Shown one piece after another: positions 11,561-22,690 of a DNA stretch of 64,000 nt. This DNA comes from Takakia lepidozioides (taxonomy: Eukaryota; Streptophyta; Takakiopsida; Takakiales; Takakiaceae). The notes under the pieces are model-generated. The model saw only the letters and a list, made by a program, of their open reading frames with translations, was not told the origin of the DNA and ran no database searches. Location: the NCBI GenBank assembly GCA_030704615.1, contig CM060731.1:74566756-74630755 (forward strand), given 5' to 3'. Positions within the stretch are counted from its first letter, which is position 1, and each line of letters starts with the position of its first letter. The position numbers and the translations under genes are program-made.

Positions 11561-13322
11561 TGCTGTTCAGGTCTGTGTTTCCTGTTCTTGGGGCAATTCG
11601 ATTGATTGCCTGATACAGCCTGTGCCCAATAAGGTGCCACCACAGCTAATAGCTGTCCAATGGTAATTTCTGCTTTGGTCTGACATATTCTTCTTCAGCC
11701 AAAGTCTCTTCATTACTTTGCATGTCTCATCTTCTTTTCTCTTCTTCCTCTTCCTCACTCCCTCTTTTTCTCCATCCGAATCAGAGAATCTGCCACAGGA
11801 ATATCAGTACTCTTTTGCATTTCCCTTATAGTATCTGCCACTTCCTTGTGCAGTTCCTTCTCATCCTTCCAAGTCTCTTCATCTTCAGGCATATCATTGC
11901 CACTTCCAGTCTCATCTTCCTTCTCTTCTACTGGAGGTATAGTTTAGCTTTACTTCTTGTTACTATCATTGTACTTACTTCTGGTACAACACATGGCCTA
12001 ACCATGTGAGCTGCCACCACTGGGCCCTCATTCACAGGAGCTCTCATCTCATTCTGGTGTCTTATCCAGAATGAACAGGCTGCCTTGCGATGTCCTGGCT
12101 GATTACAATAGTAACATAGCTCTTCACCATTGGGTCCTCGCCCTTGGTCTGGTCTTGGATTATTTCTATAATCCTGATTCCCGGGCTGGTAATTCCCCCT
12201 TGGATTACCCTGATAGTTGCCTCTGGAATTTCCTTGGTAATTCCCTCTTGAATTACCTCTTCCTTCCATGCCATTGTTATAAACCACCAGACCTACCATA
12301 GTGGTCCTGATCATTGCTTCTTCTTGGCTGGGGTTTGCACCTGATGCACCCTCACTTGCCTAGGTTCTCTGGCAGCTGTCCTTCTGTTGTAGTAACAATT
12401 CTCAGTAGAATGGTTATCCATTTTACAGATAGTACAGTGTTTCTCCTTCATGTGGCATTCTGTAGTGGTATGGCCTTCATTCTGGCACTTTGCACACCAT
12501 ACACCCTTCCTCCAATGTGTTGCAGCCTCTGTGGCATACTTCTTCAAGATTTCTTCCAATCTTTTCTCATAGTTATCCCTCTTCAACTTTTCCTTTCTCT
12601 TACTCTTTCTTTTAGTTCTTGCTCTTCTTCTTCATCTGACTCATCTTCAGAGTCCTCATCTTCCTTTTTCTCTCTCCTGAGCATTCCCAATTGCTCAATT
12701 CTGTTCGCAGTTTCAAATGCCTCCTCCACTGTATTATGGGGTAACATATCCACTTTCTTCTGCAACTCTGGTCTTAGTCCACTCACAAACCAAGTCTTCT
12801 GTAAACCCGGGTGCTGGTACTGGCAGCAGCTTTTTCATCATCAATTCCATCTTCTCCATATACTCTTCAACAGTTTCATGCTTCTTCTGCTTCAGCTGTT
12901 GTAAACTTCCATACACTTCATCCTCAGTTTTACTTGTCCTGAACCTATTTCGAAATGCTGTATTCAAGCCATTCCAGGTTAGGAAATGATTATCAGGGAA
13001 TCTTGCATACCATTCACTGCTTTCTTGATAAGTGAACAAGGAAACAGTCTCATCTTGGCATCATCGCCATTCTCATTGTTCACTATACACATGTGCTCAA
13101 ATTGGCTAATGTGTACATCGGGATCCCCTTTTCCTGAATATATTGGAAAGGGTGGTTTTTGCCCGTGTTTTTGTAACGCCATCTGTGGCCCTACCTTCTG
13201 CCCACTGACAGGTGCTGGCACCCTTTGCTGGTGCTGGTCCTTCTGGACCTGTTGTTTTTGTGGTGGATCTTCCACCAAGTGGTGGCCCTTGAGCACTCCC
13301 TGCTTCTGGCCCCACGATATTC
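11561..13322 (-). pseudogene. Family 1 copy 1 Gag with three zinc knuckles
   Basis: The capsid-like gag domain (13296-12734) contains FPIYSGKGDPDVHISQFEHM and LTWNGLNTAFRNRF, typical of plant retrotransposon Gag. Two CCHC knuckles follow in 12586-12311 (CAKCQNEGHTTTEC and CTICKMDNHSTENC), then an Arg/Gly/Asn-rich stretch and a third knuckle in 12314-11928 (CYYCNQPGHRKAAC). An acidic Ser/Glu-rich region then leads to protease. Frames change several times. The protein would package element RNA. Confidence 0.85.
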
Positions 13323-13640
13323 ACAGTATTCCCAGCTTCAGTTGCACTACTTCCCACACTCCCCCCCCCAGAGCCAGATCCAGGCAGCCCGCCTGATCCC
13401 CCTGAGCCGACACCTTCGTTGGTGATCCAAGTGCTCCACTTGATCCAGGTCCAACGGGCATCTTCCACCAAGTAGCACTCCACGATATTCACAGTATTCC
13501 AGCTCAGTTGCACTACTTCCCACACTCCCTGTCCCCCAGAGCCAGATCCAGGCAGCCCGCCTGATCCCCCTGAGCCGACACCTTCGTTGGCCTGTGATCC
13601 AAGTGCTCCACTTGATCCAGGTCCATTTGGGATGTCCTGG
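13323..13640. repeat. Tandem duplication in the Gly/Ser-rich gag linker
   Basis: Two adjacent copies of roughly 190 bp encode the Gly-Ser-rich linker (GGLPGSGSGG and flanks). Copy 2 has one unit at 35700-35875. The second unit in copy 1 repeats GTTGGTGATCCAAGTGCTCC-type sequence with small differences, so the duplication is not brand new. Confidence 0.65.
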
Positions 13641-13666
13641 TTGTATTCTCAACCTCAGCTGTTGGT

Positions 13667-14700
13667 CTACTTCTTCATATTCTTCCTCTTCCAATTTCTT
13701 CTCTCTGTTTTCATCATCATCAGTTTCTGCCCTTGGGTTTCTTCTTCACTCATGTAACTCAACTGTAATGGTGTTGGAGAGTCTGAACTCTCCGTTGGCT
13801 GCCACACCTCCTCATCTCCTTCTTCATCTTCTTCTTCAGAAACTGGAGTTCTGCTTTTGGTGTTCCATGCCAACTTTTATCAAATTTCTGTCAAATCTTT
13901 TATCCAAGGATGTACCTCAGATCTTTCACCTCTTGATTGATCTTCTTCCTGTACCAATTCCCTTAATCTTTCTTGCAAAGAAACAGAAGGAGTGGCATCC
14001 AACTCTAGTTCTTCCGGTATAGGTGATGCACTTTTTGATCTTGATGGTGTGAGAGGTCCAGATGATTCCCCTATGTCTATTCCTCTCTCCCAAAGATATG
14101 GATAATTAGCTTTCAGATAGCTTTCCCTTTTTAATGAATATCTTTTGTCGTCTAGCTTCTTTTCATCACTCATGTCCCATGTCTTTCATTTCTTTTAATG
14201 TGGCAATAACCAAAACTCTCTTCTGTAATATCTCTCGTATATGCCTGGATTTTTCTTTCAAGCTTCAATGCACCCTTGGCTATACTTGAAGTCTCCGTTA
14301 CCATATAACCATATGCAAACAAGTCTGAAAAGCTGTTCTTGGTGTGAGTTTGATCCACAAAATATCCTTTGGAATCCAATTCTTTACCAGTACAAGCTCT
14401 TCATGCATATGAGTATAAACATTCACCTTTCTTTCTTCCCAGCCTTCAAACTCTACTCGTTTAATGGATAGCAATGCTATCACATAAACCAATGTTGGTA
14501 ACCAACGTGCTCTTCCTCTACAGGCTACCTGATAAATCTTTATCACTCCTTTCTCCAGACCCCATTCTGGATCAGCATCATGCACTCGTTTAAGAATATT
14601 TTCTTTACATCCGTCTGGCAATTCCAAGAACCTTTGAAAGAACTGTTTGGACAATCTTTCTTCCTTCGTTCACAGGGAATTTGATTCACTTCAAATTCTT
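13667..14700 (-). pseudogene. Family 1 copy 1 pre-gag region
   Basis: Several frames continue one another. They contain SKQFFQRFLELPDGCKENIL (14654 onward), a segment with WLPTLVYVIALLSIKRVEFE, then KREREND-like charged sequence and an acidic EE-rich stretch with SVSLQERLRELVQEEDQS. Copy 2 has the same region at 34590-35600. It may be the N-terminal part of Gag or a separate pre-gag protein. No enzyme domain is visible. Confidence 0.55.
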
Positions 14701-14763
14701 AAATGGTCCAACCACCATGATCCCACCAGATGCCTGTCACATCTGGTTGTTCATGTCCCAGTT

Positions 14764-14782
14764 CCCCAGTATGGTCGCCAAA
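14764..14782 (-). other. Primer-binding site of family 1 copy 1
   Basis: Directly after the 5' LTR end (GCGACA) the minus strand reads TTTGGCGACCATACTGGGG. The TGG start fits base-pairing with the CCA end of a tRNA. The same sequence follows the 5' LTR of copy 2 at 34570. The tRNA identity was not determined. Confidence 0.75.
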
Positions 14783-15858
14783 TGTCGCGCGGCTTTTACT
14801 CACCCATCCCTTCGCTATCCGAGGCGGAAACTCCAAGATAGAAGAGTTTGGAAATCTCTAAGTACTCAGCCCGCGCAGAACATCAGTCATGACCTACAGC
14901 TAGTGTATCATGGGGGTGTTTCCTATTTGTTTCCCTTTTCGCATTCATCTTAGCTACCTTACCATTGATAATTACGTATTAGTTTCCTTTCACTCCTCCA
15001 TTCAATCCACAGCTTCACTCAGATCTCTCTACACAGTGTGATTGTATCGTATAAATATCAGATTATGATTTATCAGGTATCAGGCCGAAGCCATTGTATC
15101 TCTATTCTCCTCTACAATATCCCTACGGCTTTGCATCTAACAAGCATCTACTAATCCTTCCTTCATCGTGCTCTCCGATCTCCGCTTCCGCCTGACTCCC
15201 AAGTCCTCCCCCCGAATAATGATCTCATCATAATCCCCGTTCTTCCCTTTATCCTCCTATCCGCGTTCTAACCGTTTCCCTCTCTAACCGTCGTATGTGA
15301 ACTAACATGTTCCCTTCTCTGGTGTTGTTCCCCACAGTCGTTCCCTGTCCTACTCTCGTTCCCTATTATCGTGACAGCTGTGTCAAGCGGTGACTGGCTG
15401 TTTGGCTGTGTCGGGCTGTGACTGGCTGTGTGGCTATGCCGGGCTGTGACTGGCTGTGTGGGCTGCTGTGACGACTGTGACGGGCTGTGTGGGCTTGTGG
15501 GCTGTGACGACTATGACGGGCTGTGTGGGCTGTGACGCTGTGACGGGCTGTGTTGGCTGTGACGGCTGTGTGGCTGTTGGGCTGTGACGGCTGTGTCGGC
15601 TGTGTCGGCTGTGTCGGGCTGTGTCGGCTGTGCTGTGTGGCTGTGTCGGTGTGGGCTGTGTGTGTCGGCTGTGTCGGCTGTGTGGCTGTGTGGGCTGTGA
15701 CGGCTGTGACGGCTGTGTGGGCTGTGTGGGTTGTGTAACCCCCTTCTACAGTGCTCTGCTGTCACCCCTAAGGTTCCTGTTTGTCTCAGTCTGTGCAAAA
15801 ATTAAGGGTACCCTACAGATCCCGTATAAGTGTCTAAGTCCCCTACAGTCCTCTAACA
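14783..15858 (-). repeat. Family 1 copy 1, 5' LTR
   Basis: A 1,076-bp LTR, slightly longer than its partner at 5086-6128, mainly because its CACAGCC minisatellite (15371-15736) is longer. The ends are TGTTAGAGG...GCGCGACA in element orientation. Confidence 0.95.
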
Positions 15859-15863
15859 GTGTC
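15859..15863. repeat. Target-site duplication GTGTC (right)
   Basis: Matches 5081-5085. Removing the element and one copy gives a continuous H1 reading frame across the site (DDNKHDT followed by LFVQHCF). Confidence 0.9.
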
Positions 15864-16708
15864 ATGCTTGTTGTCATCAGAAATGTAAAAGTGCATTTCT
15901 TTCAAAACCTTGGAATCGGGATCATTCACATCAGGGTGTGGATTCCACCGGTAGGTAATGTGCACCAATATAGTGATCTGGAAACTGTGCCAGTGCATCT
16001 CTTGCACTTCATTCTGAACTGTAAAAGTGTAGTTTTCAGCAAAGTCAACAACAGACAATATTGTATTCTCTGGCAAAGATTTCAAACTGGCTTTAAACTG
16101 AGCATCTTGCCATCGGGCTACAAAGTATGACGAACAAAAGCCTGTAGCTTGGGTTTGAAGTACGACAAGAATTCAACAGAGGAAGTCGTTTGGTATTGGA
16201 GTTTCAGTCTCATTCTAGGGGCTCCATCTTTCTCCCCAACATTCTCTTTTGCATAGCATCTCCACTGCACTGTCAAATCACAACCATTTGCCTCCACGGG
16301 ACAAATAGATAACTTACTTGAGCCACACCTCAAGCACTCTCCCATGAGACAGTCTCGCCGATGCCATTCATCCAATTCCCCTTTGGGACAAACAATTTCT
16401 TGCCAAAGCCAAGTCACTCCTTTGTAGGGGTGCTTGTTCGCTTGACAACCAGCTTCACCATCTAATACTGGTCCACGTCGACAAATATTACAATCACAAG
16501 TACATGATGATGGAGAGTGGACACCCCTCTCGGCAGTCCGCATGTTGTTGAACCCATCCTTCAACTCCGCCATCTCCACATGATATTTGCAGCAACAAAC
16601 ATTACGATCCTTCAGGCGTTTGACAAAGAATGGCCTCAACAACTCAAACAATCGTTGACCCACTTTGACATTGGGATGGGCTGATTTGAAGCGAAGAAAG
16701 AAAGCAGT
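15859..16708 (-). pseudogene. H1: middle exon
   Basis: The exon starts after a 3' splice site (GCAATGCAG|ACTGC at 16709/16708). It encodes VGQRLFELLRPFFVKRLKDR, a C-C-C-x-Y-H cluster, and CTCDCNICRRGP with further Cys residues, then LQAFVRHTL. This 'RPFFVK ... CxYHxxM' block is shared with the animal homologues of the family. A single-base frameshift near 16112 creates a stop after VRHTL; the next frame resumes with VARWQDAQF then KSLPENTILSVVDFAENYTF and runs to the insertion point. The gene is therefore broken here even without the retrotransposon. Confidence 0.6.
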
Positions 16709-17593
16709 CTGCATTGCCACCACAACATGCACAAAGAGAATCCCATTTAGTGCATGCACTAAGAATACCTACTACTAGACCTAGACCAGTCCTAGACCTA
16801 GTCTTAGTCATAGTCCTTTCTCATCACATGTCAAATTGTACAAGTACTAATCAGTCCTAGTAGTCCTAGACCTAGTCCTTCCTAGTCACATATGAAGTAG
16901 TACATGTACTAATCAGTCCGAGTGTGAGTCCTTTCTAGTCACATATTAAGGAATGCATGTACTAACCAGTCCTAGTCCTAGTCCTAGTCACATACCAATG
17001 AATGCATGTCCTAATCAGTCCTAGTCCTAGTCCTAGTCACATACCAATGAATGCATGTCTAATCATCAGTCCTAGTCCTACTTCTTTCTAGTCACATATC
17101 AAGGAATGCATGTCCAAATCGGTCCTAGTCCTAGTCATTGTCCTTTTCTAGTCACATTTCAAGGAGTGCATGTACTAATGGAGTACATGTACATCGACTT
17201 CTAGTCCTCCAAATCAAATTACATGGAGTGCATGCTATTTTGTCCTATCTAGTCATAATATAAGGAGTGCTAGTGAGTCGTACTTCTAGTCCATCCCAGG
17301 CCTGTTTACAATGAGTACCAGTCCATGAACAAGAGGGACATCTTCAAGACACTCCAATTCAGGACATGAGCTGGACATAGTGTCCACAATTGAGTACAGT
17401 AATCTCAGTCCACTGGTAGGTTTACAGGTGACGATGTACCTTGTCTAGGAAAAATGTACGAGGCAACCCAAACAACACAATGGCAGTTGACAAACTCCAA
17501 CATAGTCCAATACAGTTATGTACAGTAGTAGTGTAGAAGGATTGTAAAGTACTGAGAGCCACACAAAACACTGTAAAGAGAGGGTTCGCTTAC
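16709..17593 (-). repeat. H1 intron filled with CTAGTCCTAGTC repeats
   Basis: An 885-bp intron defined by CAG|GTAAGC (17594/17593) and GCAATGCAG (16709). About 16780-17300 consists of imperfect units of roughly 60 bp: TCCTAGTCCTAGTCACATA followed by a variable CAAGGAATGCATGTACTAATCAG segment. It has no coding potential. Confidence 0.65.
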
Positions 17594-18427
17594 CTGAGTC
17601 TCAAGAAGATAGTGAGCAGGTTGTGTATCATAGACTTTCCTCGATACGCGCTGCCTCACGACATCTTTCTTGTTGGGTGACACTCGTGTCTCATTTACCC
17701 ACCAAGCCAAACGATCGCTCGGGTCGCATCTGGTACATGATCAGACCTTTTCTTTCTCCCACCCAAAGCCCACAAACCCTCACCTTCTGAATCAATGACT
17801 CTTTGTCGTACAATTGCACGACTAATATTGCTATGATGAATATTAAGAATATGTGTCGTTGCCCTCACAGCAGTGGTCTGGGTTCCACTAACAGACGCTG
17901 TAAGAATGAGCGTTTACTCGCAAGCTTATCTAAAGACTGCACACCCTTAACAAGTTGCATGGAGCTCTGCTGGTTCTTCAACAAATCTGCATGCGCCTTG
18001 GCCTCCTTAGGCGGCAAGTAATAAGCAGGTAAGCTGAGTTTAATGAGATGGTGACCCAAAAATAACTCCATTACCTCTGTTTGTGAATGAAGTGTTGGGC
18101 ATTCCCTCAATTGCTTGTAACAGAAGTCGGCCATTTTCAAAGCTATTCTCCTCTTGTCTCGTTCTCCAAACCCCACCCTGGCATCTTCCACAGAACCTTG
18201 CCCAGACGTTGTAGTAGCCGCATTAATCTGCCTCTTTTTTGGGCTTGAAGTCTCTCCCTATACATTCTTTTCTGGTCAGAGTGGATTTGTTTGCGTGTAT
18301 CCTCGGTGGGCCTGGCTGCAGCCAACAAAGCCAGTTTTGCCCTTTTTTGAGGGCCTGGTCTTACCTCTCCATTTACCCTATACTTGTTCTTCTTGTTCCC
18401 CATTGAAAACTGATAAACTGTTAGCAC
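17594..18427 (-). pseudogene. H1: N-terminal exon(s), frameshifted
   Basis: From 18427 the frame has a basic N-terminus (MGNKKNKYRVNGEVRPGPQKR). After a frame change near 18240, next to a run of six A, it reads GERDKRRIALKMADF and VMELFLGHHLIKLSLPAYYL. After another change near 17900 comes a short segment with SNISRAIVRQRVIDSE, and near 17715 a last change to DRLAWWVNETRVSPNKKDVVR, ending at the donor ETQ|GTAAGC. The order matches the N-terminal half of the transposase-like family described for 3991-5085. Three frame breaks make this a pseudogene. Confidence 0.5.
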
Positions 18428-20535
18428 AATATAGAGATCGGAAACCAGACAACAGTTTGCTTAAGTGTACTCTCTCTCCCAATGGTTGTCCCAGTCCAAT
18501 TCAGTTGTATGAAAACATGGCCTGCAAAACAACCCAAAGCAAATGTGAGAAGAATATCAAACGTCTCGGTTCTGTTGCACCAATTTACACCAAGTAGGAA
18601 AATCTGCAATGAATATGACAACAAATGGGAGAGCCCCCACTTTACTTGTTATGTAATCAGCCACAAACCAATGCTTCCACGATTTACTTCACCATTCTAT
18701 TATTCTCTCGCCCTTGTCATCCGGACTGTGGACAAAATCAGAATGTCGACTTCACGTCCTTGAAACCATCCACACTATTGAACTCAATGTCACATGCTGC
18801 ACCAGAACCTAGTGCACGAATAAAGCGATTCTGAAGCAGTAATAGCTGCTGCTTGTACAGTGTAATTATTATCCCAAAGCGCCCTGGCCTCACCTCAGCT
18901 GAATACCTGGTAAAATTCCACCAAACGCAGCAGCAGCAAAGAACGCATATCATCAGCAGGAAAATCGCATATCATACAATACAAATTCATTTTGAACCCC
19001 CAAGGATGCACCTTGAGAGGGACCCTGTATATAATCAAGTCTCCTGCTATAGGGCAGTCAATGCAATATGCGGTAGGGGTTCCCACTCAAAAACAGGATG
19101 AGCACGATAAGGCATGAGATTGCTATGGTGGCGGGAGCCCTGGATAGAGAACCTATCCAAACTAACGCGTAGTACATCCTCTTACTCATGCTCAACTTGA
19201 GGGAAGATTAACATATTCTAGATGGAGGTAATGCGCAGGCTGTAAGTAGCTGCGATTGAAGTGCACGCGACCTACAAGCAGCTTGCGTACCCAAGACTTG
19301 AGCTAGTAGATGGGGCTGATATGGTTCAGATTGTGACCCTCACAAACGCAAACACAATACCACTTACAGCTAGTTATCACTATACAAAGATTGCAACCTC
19401 CAAAACTCACACATGTATCACATAAATACTACACAGAGCACTTTCTTGGAACTCAGGTGAGCAACATAGACAAATGAATGTGCGTGCGTAGTGAGTACGA
19501 CAAGAGCAAAACCAAACACCCGAATGCTGGAGGAAATGGCCAGGTTGCACGAAGATACGTCAATGGCGAGGTTGCACGCCAATACTGCCCGTGTCGCACC
19601 CCGTATCCAACGTGTTCCAGGCTGTTGTGCGCTAGTGCATTACATAAGAACTTAAAGCATATCATGCATGGCTATCTCTGCACACTCAAAATATGAGAAA
19701 GAAATCGATAGCACGAATAGAACGTTAGGCCATTAGGGCAAAGGTGTATGGGCCACACTTGCAAACGCGCAGACATTTTGAAAATCTACATTACAGACCA
19801 CCCGGCGACGGGTGACCCGCCGTCTTGCACACTCCATGCGCGAGACTGTTGTCTTGAAGCTTTTCATGCAGCATCCATGGCGGAGGCAGCCGCGCAGTCC
19901 ATATCTCACGGTAGGCAGCTCGAACGACTTAGTTTTTTTCACCAAAATGGCATACGTAGCAACCTTTAGTGTCTCCTGCAACCCCTTTGCCCTTATGTGA
20001 ATGTTACATTATTTTTTTCTAGATTTTAAAAAATATACACCAATGTAACTCTCTTCATGAAAAATCATCCCAAGCAGTTCATTCCTTCATAAAAACCTCC
20101 ATATCATTGTAAAGTGCCTTAGGGAGTCTTGAAAGCTACACTTCTTATGAAAGGACCATAGCATGAAAATGAATGGAAGAAGGTCTATGAATTAGGATGT
20201 TCCAAGATAAAATGATAGATTTTGAAAATTTCTCACATATCTCATAAACTAATTCTTAGGGCTACATTGTGGTTTCCATGTATAACGGTGACCTTCCTAT
20301 TGGACATTAAAATCCCTATGTGAATTGAAGTTTTCCACCACTCCAATTGATTCCATATAGTCCACAACCTTACTTTGGACATCATACATACTTTTACGTT
20401 TGGACTTCATTCAATGCTCAAATCTCCATGGATTCCAAAAAGAAAACCACCGTTGTTTTCAGCACAGAATAAGGATCAATGATTCATGTCTAAACTTTCA
20501 AAATGCACTTATATCCAACATCCATGTCAGTCCTT
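18428..20535. other. Unassigned, AT-rich in its right half
   Basis: No gene is recognised. The minus strand at 18590-18745 has short plausible protein (KHWFVADYITSKVGALPF) interrupted by a stop. 19980-20480 is AT-rich without coding signal. The stretch presumably separates the H1 and H2 elements and may contain their terminal sequences. Confidence 0.3.
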
Positions 20536-20829
20536 CTATGTGGCATTGCATTCGCAGAGAGCTTGGGACGTCCATTTTGGGTGGACCGTAGCATGCTTTG
20601 ACCCTCCTACCACATCCCCCAACACAGTATGTTTCTTAACATCGTTGAGATATGGTAAAGGAGCGTTAGTGATGTATGCCTCTTTGATGTATATAGCCGC
20701 ATACTCAGCTGGCACATCAGGGTAGCCCTCACTTACCTTGCAGCCTTGTAGAGAACATATAATCCCTGATCCAACCTTTGTCCGTTTGGACATCACATTA
20801 AGGAGCCGAACTTGGTCTCCCACCTTAAA
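20536..20829 (-). CDS. H2: last exon, DUF8039-like domain
   Basis: The exon follows a 3' splice site (GATGACAG|TTTAAG) in phase 0. It reads FKVGDQVRLLNVMSKRTKVG, then GIICSL, and later NAPLPYLND...HTVLGDVVGGSKHATVHPKW. The pattern 'V-x-L-L-N ... G-I-(I/L)-x-S ... LPYP-D ... (T/V)LGDAVG ... W-P(K)' is that of the DUF8039 domain found in plant CACTA/En-Spm-associated proteins (recognised by pattern). Its biochemical role is unknown. It belongs to the gene starting at 47605. Confidence 0.6.
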   Translation of the reverse strand, partial: FKVGDQVRLLNVMSKRTKVGSGIICSLQGCKVSEGYPDVPAEYAAIYIKEAYITNAPLPYLNDVKKHTVLGDVVGGSKHATVHPKWTSQALCECNAT

Positions 20830-21266
20830 CTGTCATCCCAGCACCCACCAGCAAAAACAATGAGTGAAAATACCATGCACACTAGACTACGGAGGTCCAA
20901 GCATTATAGTACTTAAGTACCGGGAGGGGGGCTGCAACTATTAATAAGGATGGATGGAGGGAGAGGAGGGAGGAAGGGTAGGCAGGAAGGTCTACAGCCA
21001 ACAAGTTGCAGCAAACAACATACATACACACACACACATTTCAATTTCGTTCTCTCTACCTACCTACCCAAAAGGCTATGCCAAACACAAGGTCTTATGA
21101 GTACTTTCTGTACCTACCCTTGGCAATAAACTGAAGTAAATCCCTCACAATGGTCTCCTACTGGATGCGGAGTCTATGACCACAAGGATACAAGAAACGT
21201 GAAGGACGGTAGTCTATACTCCAGTGGCCACATAAACAAAATTGGAAAAGAAGGTCATGGACTTAC

Positions 21267-21368
21267 ACCAAGCTGACTTTCAGGCGGCTGCGAGAACTGC
21301 TTGAGAGGGCTATTTTCCAGCTCCTCTGCTGACTTGTTGACAACATGGAGCCGCTTCATCATAGGTCC
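21267..21368 (-). CDS. H2: internal exon (34 codons)
   Basis: Flanked by GATATAG|GGACCT and GGT|GTAAGT, it is 102 bp in phase 0 and encodes GPMMKRLHVVNKSAEELENS. It bridges the FCP1-like exon and the DUF8039-like exon without disturbing the frame. Confidence 0.55.
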
Positions 21369-21505
21369 CTATATCACAAACCATTACAATTTCTTCAGTG
21401 GCATTACAACTTGAAATACACTAGTTACATAGCTCACTCAAGAGAAACCCACTACTCATGCAATTCACAAGCAACCCAAGAATTCCAAATGTGGACCAGA
21501 CTTAC

Positions 21506-22690
21506 ATTACATTGTTGTACTTTCTGACGATTACACTGAGCAGAATTGTAGGGTTGTTGTCCAAAGAGAGGCTCAGACTTCAGAAACTGTGGAATACTAG
21601 GAGTCTTGCTTTCCCTCTCCAAGAACGGCCGCAACACATCGAGTAGATAGCCATCTTTTGGCCTTGATGATCGCATTTTCCATGGCTCCGGATATATCCC
21701 ACTAAATGGAGGATTGTTTGATGCCTTCTTGGTGTGTCATCAACAAGAAGAGTGTCTTCAGGACCCCATTCTGGCCACTCTGCCCACACTTGATAGGTTC
21801 TTCAAATATATGGGCTTTGCATCAGCCCCCCTAGCCAATGGGTCAGTAAGCTCTTCACAGTAAAGGGCATCCCACTGGAAAATAAGATTAGTGTGCCCTT
21901 TGAAAATAAAGTCCACCATCGGAATGAAGTTGTGAGCTTTGCAGCAAGACCACACTGCCACCTCAAAGTGTGCAAAACACTTTTGCGAAAAAGAAATATA
22001 GTTGGGTCTCAAAACTACCATTTTCATCCCACACAACTTCCCCACAAATCCTTTGGGAACAGTTGTTGGACCACTAGCAACATGAATGGATTCATTGAGC
22101 AATCCATTCACATCCAAAACTAGCAAGTGCTTGCGAGGTGGGGGAGATTGTAAACGCTCACCTGGCTTCAACATATCAGCCCAAGTGGGATGCACAACCA
22201 ATTGAAATGTCGTAGCATCTGTCCCAACCTCCCCATGTGAATTCCCCAAGGAATCATGCATACCTGAATCCGGTGTACCAGGCTTCTCAGACATATCACG
22301 GGCATCATGATCAGTAGCTTCCTTTGTACCAGAGGCAGGCTGACTTGAAATTGCTGTCTCAGTGCCTGCCTTCCCTATGGCGAACTGCTTGGATAGATGC
22401 AAACCATCATCGGTGATAGGGTGAGGGGAGAGTTGAGATTGATCGCCAGTTACGGTCTCAAATCGCTCCACCAATCTTTTTGATATAGTGACACCAGAAC
22501 CATTTATGCCAGATGTCACTGGAACTGCCAGGGGGACATTAACCCCCAATTTGAGCATCATTGCCTTCTGAGAGTCCATCATGTTCTGCATCCATGATTT
22601 CATATCCAGCATATCAGACCCTTGAGCCTCGACTTGTTTTTCCATTGCATCCACCTTTCCGACTATGGCAAAATACGCTACACTCGATTC
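21506..22690 (-). pseudogene. H2: exon with FCP1/NIF-phosphatase-like domain
   Basis: The exon opens (TGGCAG|GAATCG) with a coiled-coil-like start (KVDAMEKQVEAQGSDMLDMK), then about 130 disordered residues, and then the domain: HLLVLDVNGLLNE, VVLRPNYISFSQKCFAHFEVAVWSC, VDFIFKGHTNLIFQWDALYC, KPIYLKNLSSV. After a one-base frameshift near 21770 it continues with WAEWPEWGPEDTLLVDDTP and YLLDVLRPFLER. This is the order of the FCP1-homology (CTD phosphatase/NIF) fold. The catalytic DxDxT is replaced by DVNGL, as in a plant subgroup with 'LDLNGLL', so phosphatase activity is doubtful. The donor is AAT|GTAAGT at 21506. Confidence 0.6.

Larger units (their letters stand above)
5086..15858 (-). mobile_element. 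Family 1 Ty3/gypsy LTR retrotransposon, copy 1
   Basis: A 10,773-bp element on the minus strand. It has two LTRs (TG...CA ends), a primer-binding site, a polypurine tract and a perfect 5-bp target duplication. The order from its 5' end is pre-gag region, gag, three CCHC knuckles, aspartic protease, RT, RNase H, integrase and a shortened 3' coding region. RT and integrase motifs (FMDGFSGYNQ, DFVGPI, YYPQGNGQAEA) and the lack of a chromodomain suggest the Tat/Athila side of the non-chromovirus gypsy elements. Frameshifts in most genes mean it is dead. Compared with copy 2 (33659-46545) it lacks about 2.7 kb near its 3' end and carries a roughly 190-bp duplication in gag. Confidence 0.95.

Noticed and set aside
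12314-12904. 196-codon plus-strand Ser/Leu-rich frame
   Set aside because: Antisense shadow of the family-1 gag gene, whose zinc knuckles are on the minus strand. The matching minus-strand frame at 36427-37095 in copy 2 is the same shadow.
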